This document shows positions 62,601 through 64,000 of a stretch of DNA of 64,000 bases, piece after piece. The stretch is from Fimbriiglobus ruber (GTDB taxonomy: Bacteria; Planctomycetota; Planctomycetia; Gemmatales; Gemmataceae). Made by a program: the position numbers and the translations under genes. Position 1 is the first letter of the stretch, and each line of letters starts with the position of its first letter. The stretch is taken from NCBI RefSeq assembly GCF_002197845.1, contig NZ_NIDE01000017.1:1162712-1226711 (forward strand). The letters are read 5' to 3'. Below the pieces are notes generated by a model. It did not search any database. It saw only the letters and a program-made list of their open reading frames with translations, and was not told the origin of the DNA.

Positions 62601-63072
62601 CCCACGGGCCGAACACTTCGGTCGGGACGGAGAGCGACGCGAGTGTGGTCGCGACCCCGTTCTGGACCTGAACCAGTGTGACCTTCTGGGTGCCGGAGTA
62701 GACGTAGGCCGCGAGGTAGCTCGGGCTGCTCGTGGTCAGGTTCTGACCGCGTGTGAGTACGCCCGCCGGCGCGGGCCCGTCCGACTTGACCGCGACCGAT
62801 ACGCCGGCATCCGCGGGCTCGGTGGTGGGCGCCCAGGTGTATTCATTCGTGGCGGTCGTCCCGAGCGCGGCGATCGAGGTCGTCCCCGACGCCGCGGCGA
62901 GGTTGGTCGTCATGAACCCGCCGGCCGAGTTGCTGCTCCAACTTTGCCACCCCGTCGGTGTGTATGGCGGGGTGGTGGTATCGAACGATTGACTGAGCAA
63001 GAGCGTGGCGGGCGTTTCGCGGCATTCTAATTCATCAACGCGGGGTCGGAACCGGTGCGCGAATGGGCGCAT
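59650..63072 (-). CDS. Exported multi-domain protein with putative glycosidase-like C-terminal domain
   Basis: A 1,140-aa protein. The N-terminus MRPFAHRFRPRVDELECRET, then PATLLLSQS, carries a variant of the planctomycete LEPR-like motif (VDELECRETPA). Two similar lectin/LamG-like halves follow (about residues 25-225 and 232-440: SFDTTTPPYTPTGWQSWSSN and SFDTTKTGSLPTGWAGWTND), then an Ig-like domain (VEFWLDGSLQSASATLPTSW). The C-terminal 550 residues include SYAYANNISPESAFYHVS, VQDLAANPLADGLFIDN and YYLLADPQKTMLMLYGGANP, a pattern like GHL15-type (PF14885) putative TIM-barrel glycosidases. It ends RNGEGAVLMKA. Likely secreted and carbohydrate-active; catalytic residues cannot be fixed by eye. 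Confidence 0.78.
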   Translation of the reverse strand: MRPFAHRFRPRVDELECRETPATLLLSQSFDTTTPPYTPTGWQSWSSNSAGGFMTTNLAAASGTTSIAALGTTATNEYTWAPTTEPADAGVSVAVKSDGPAPAGVLTRGQNLTTSSPSYLAAYVYSGTQKVTLVQVQNGVATTLASLSVPTEVFGPWVTVTLQPTGGTATVQIQRGDTGAYLNAQGQWQTAAANALQANVVSTTANGSVGIARGAGGQGMEFFDSFAVTAPPTQVIQESFDTTKTGSLPTGWAGWTNDGTAGFVAAPPAPPATAPSGPNALVAAGTSVTAARAWYATSQPADVQVSASVLTTTLIPAAVMARGANLNTATPTYYAVQIARGLNVQIVKVVNGVQTTLASINSNSYVSGVWINVTLTVIGNQLSAVVSRPDTGMWLSPTGDWLTTPEPALTATDTGITAGGFVGVSRGGRVDASPLAFDNFVARPASLITPPAVAVTSSEAVASVTGVNTFSATGGASAQRVEFWLDGSLQSASATLPTSWSVDTTNLTNGSHQLVVKAIDSAGDVGTATLNFTVNNPPSVALPARPTLPNKLPSISIAQLAYAGTPMTASTLSLIQNDVDLVIPNPTYLSAINAAAPTTPQLIYTNVSNLYGGLLTSWLSYAYANNISPESAFYHVSAPTPYSGSSPSSQPVNWFWEVYSGPASGAGTTTDLTSAAHGGATTGEPFGAAGSAMTIGYPEPFRELDVTLSKPASAGWQVTYQYPALGADGKTIVWKSLTLDTNNTNGLTQSGQITFDPPSDWVPTVLPGNSAALYYIRAVTTAGTAAQAPIAATLLGSDYTGANGGTSGTIPAFDYAADTNHDGYLDDAEYANRAPGDNARFVYQTRLFYPSYGSMRFVTDPSSPAVQAWAAAFSVQDLAANPLADGLFIDNASGSLPFSGTSVIESTVSYSQDSANLVAAVVRAVAPKIVITNTSGGGASSVPTAKVSTGVLEESFLRPMSATWAAVDDAANVVAQELGSDNPPPYVILDSSPGSFATTDPRLQEATLAYYYLLADPQKTMLMLYGGANPAADWSQTWIPAVTTNVGTPLGAMSVYATGQDPENPALTYQVFGRQYTNALVLYKPLSYTLGVGTGTLDNATATTINLGGNYRELNSDGTLGPIITSISLRNGEGAVLMKA

Positions 63073-63504
63073 AGGGCGGTGTGCTCCTACTCTAGGTGTC
63101 GATCATACCGGTCGCGCGGGTCGGAGAAACCGCGTGCGGCCGGGGCGGGTGAGCGCGCGGCGCAAGTCCGAATACCCGTCGCGTTTGCTTCCGTGAAACA
63201 CGTTTCGATCGGTCGCGCGCGGCGGGGGTCCGGTGTTCGGTTAGGATTCGGCCGCGGGTCCGGGCGAAAGAGATGAAATGCACCGGGCCGCGGGGGAATC
63301 GCCCCCCGCGGCCCGGTAGTATGCCGACGAGTCGACGGACAGTCACATCGCGACGAATCGCCGCGACGGGATTAATACCCTCGAACCGGCACGATCCTCC
63401 CTTCCGATCGGATCGCAAGTCGCCGGGTTTGTTGGTTGTGACGACCGCGCGGGGACCGTTGTCGTCGTGCGGCGTCGCCACCGAGGGTTATTCTTCGACC
63501 GAAA
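63073..63504. other. Intergenic region between the S53 peptidase and the 1,140-aa protein gene
   Basis: About 430 bases. Apart from the hairpin at 63282-63317 nothing recognisable was seen. It should carry the promoter of the minus-strand gene starting at 63072. Confidence 0.4.
63282..63317 (-). terminator. Hairpin downstream of the S53 peptidase gene
   Basis: A 15-bp perfect stem (63282-63296 with 63303-63317, ACCGGGCCGCGGGGG and its complement) with a 6-base loop. It lies about 190 bases after the peptidase stop and before the next gene start on the same strand. No long T-run follows, only a T-rich stretch. Confidence 0.65.
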
Positions 63505-64000
63505 TCAGTCGTTGATTGCGTCCACCAGAACGCCACTCTTGTATACCAGCTTGCCGCTAAACCCCACGACCGGGGTGCCGTTCACGCCGCCATTACCGCC
63601 CGGTCCGGTGCCGGTACCGTTGCCGGTGCCGGTCCCATTGCCCGAACCCGAGCTTCGGTTAAAGAGGGCCGCCAGTGCTTTCCCCTTTGGCACGCCCAAG
63701 CCGGTACACAAGTCGATCCCGGGCCCGGCCCGGTATTGCCCGTTGTCGCCGGTGGTAATGTCGGTGAAGGCGGCCGGGTTCGCGTACAACTTGTCCGTGA
63801 TAAACCCGAGCCGCCGGCCGAACGTGGCGAATAGCCCCGCCAGGAACGGGGCCACGAAACTGGTTCCACCGACGCCGCCCCAACTGCCTCCGATGAAGAT
63901 ATTCACACCCGTCTCCGGGGCCGCGTCGGCCGACACGTCGGGACTCGTCCGGCCGGTGGCCTGAGGGGCTCCGATGGCCCACGGCTGCTGCGGGAACACC
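63505..64000 (-). CDS. S53-family serine peptidase (sedolisin), C-terminal part, cut by window edge
   Basis: Only the last 164 residues are inside the window. The catalytic Ser segment is GGTSFVAPFLAGLFA (family SGTSxxxP), preceded by GRTSPDVSADAAPETG and followed by LCTGLGVPKGKALAALF, which matches the calcium-binding C-terminal loop of sedolisins (DxCTGxGxP). S53 peptidases act in acid and are usually secreted with a long prodomain. After the peptidase comes a low-complexity linker (SGSGNGTGTGNGTGTGPGGN) and a short beta-like end. The N-terminal Glu/Asp catalytic residues lie outside the window. It is encoded just upstream of the 1,140-aa exported protein on the same strand. Confidence 0.85.
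   Translation of the reverse strand, partial: VFPQQPWAIGAPQATGRTSPDVSADAAPETGVNIFIGGSWGGVGGTSFVAPFLAGLFATFGRRLGFITDKLYANPAAFTDITTGDNGQYRAGPGIDLCTGLGVPKGKALAALFNRSSGSGNGTGTGNGTGTGPGGNGGVNGTPVVGFSGKLVYKSGVLVDAIND

Noticed and set aside
1-64000. tRNA, rRNA or riboswitch genes
   Set aside because: I looked for cloverleaf-like segments and known conserved RNA motifs and saw none I could support by eye; a covariance-model search would be needed to exclude them fully.

Overview
This 64 kb window comes from a planctomycete, most likely a Gemmataceae member (Gemmata/Fimbriiglobus-like). The GC-rich sequence carries several hallmark families: DUF1501, DUF1549/1553, DUF1587/1592/1588/1585 and DUF1552 proteins, PSD1-type cytochrome c-like domains with a CxxCH motif, Hanks-type kinases joined to WD40 or other extracytoplasmic domains, an ECF sigma factor, TIGR02996 'repeat-companion' LRR proteins, and secreted proteins with LEPR-XLL-like N-termini. 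The species is not determinable by reading alone.

Layout. 1-9,000: the start of rpsJ (minus, cut by the edge), a DUF4291 protein, a Tat-exported Gfo/Idh/MocA oxidoreductase, a small HExxH membrane protein, then a minus-strand operon of five membrane-anchored coiled-coil or Pro/Ala-rich proteins of unknown function (3676-8034). 8,469-16,380: an ECF sigma factor, a secreted calpain-like protease gene with twelve 39-residue repeats, broken by a 996 bp IS5-family element with a TAA target duplication, and a kinase/WD40 protein. 16,506-22,000: gatB, then on the minus strand a DUF1552 protein, a Clp-N protein, a truncated DUF2199-like protein, a SUKH protein and an exported protein. 22,017-31,430: a 1,387-aa DUF1592-type cytochrome c-like protein, 6-phosphogluconate dehydrogenase, an MFS transporter, an LRR protein and a PP2C phosphatase. 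31,680-44,870: a PSD1-WD40 protein, a MazG-like protein with a frame-broken neighbour, a Gemmataceae paralogue-family protein, a kinase fused to a SASA esterase, a DUF1501/DUF1549-1553 pair and an SGNH hydrolase. 44,948-64,000: surface and exported proteins: a giant YDG-repeat/FG-GAP protein (about 4,720 aa if one base is restored), a 1,140-aa protein with a putative glycosidase-like C-terminus, and the C-terminal part of an S53 (sedolisin) peptidase.

Functional reading. The region mixes housekeeping genes (rpsJ, gatB, gnd), phospho-signalling (two kinases, one PP2C, one ECF sigma) and envelope or secreted proteins probably used for polysaccharide and protein breakdown and surface attachment. 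Five separate frame breaks (DUF4291 3' end, transposase twice, the gene at 33528-33805, the giant gene) are each repaired by adding one base, four of them in G/C runs of four or more. Sequence error must therefore be excluded before any of them is called a real mutation or phase variation. Dispersed large palindromes occur between several genes.
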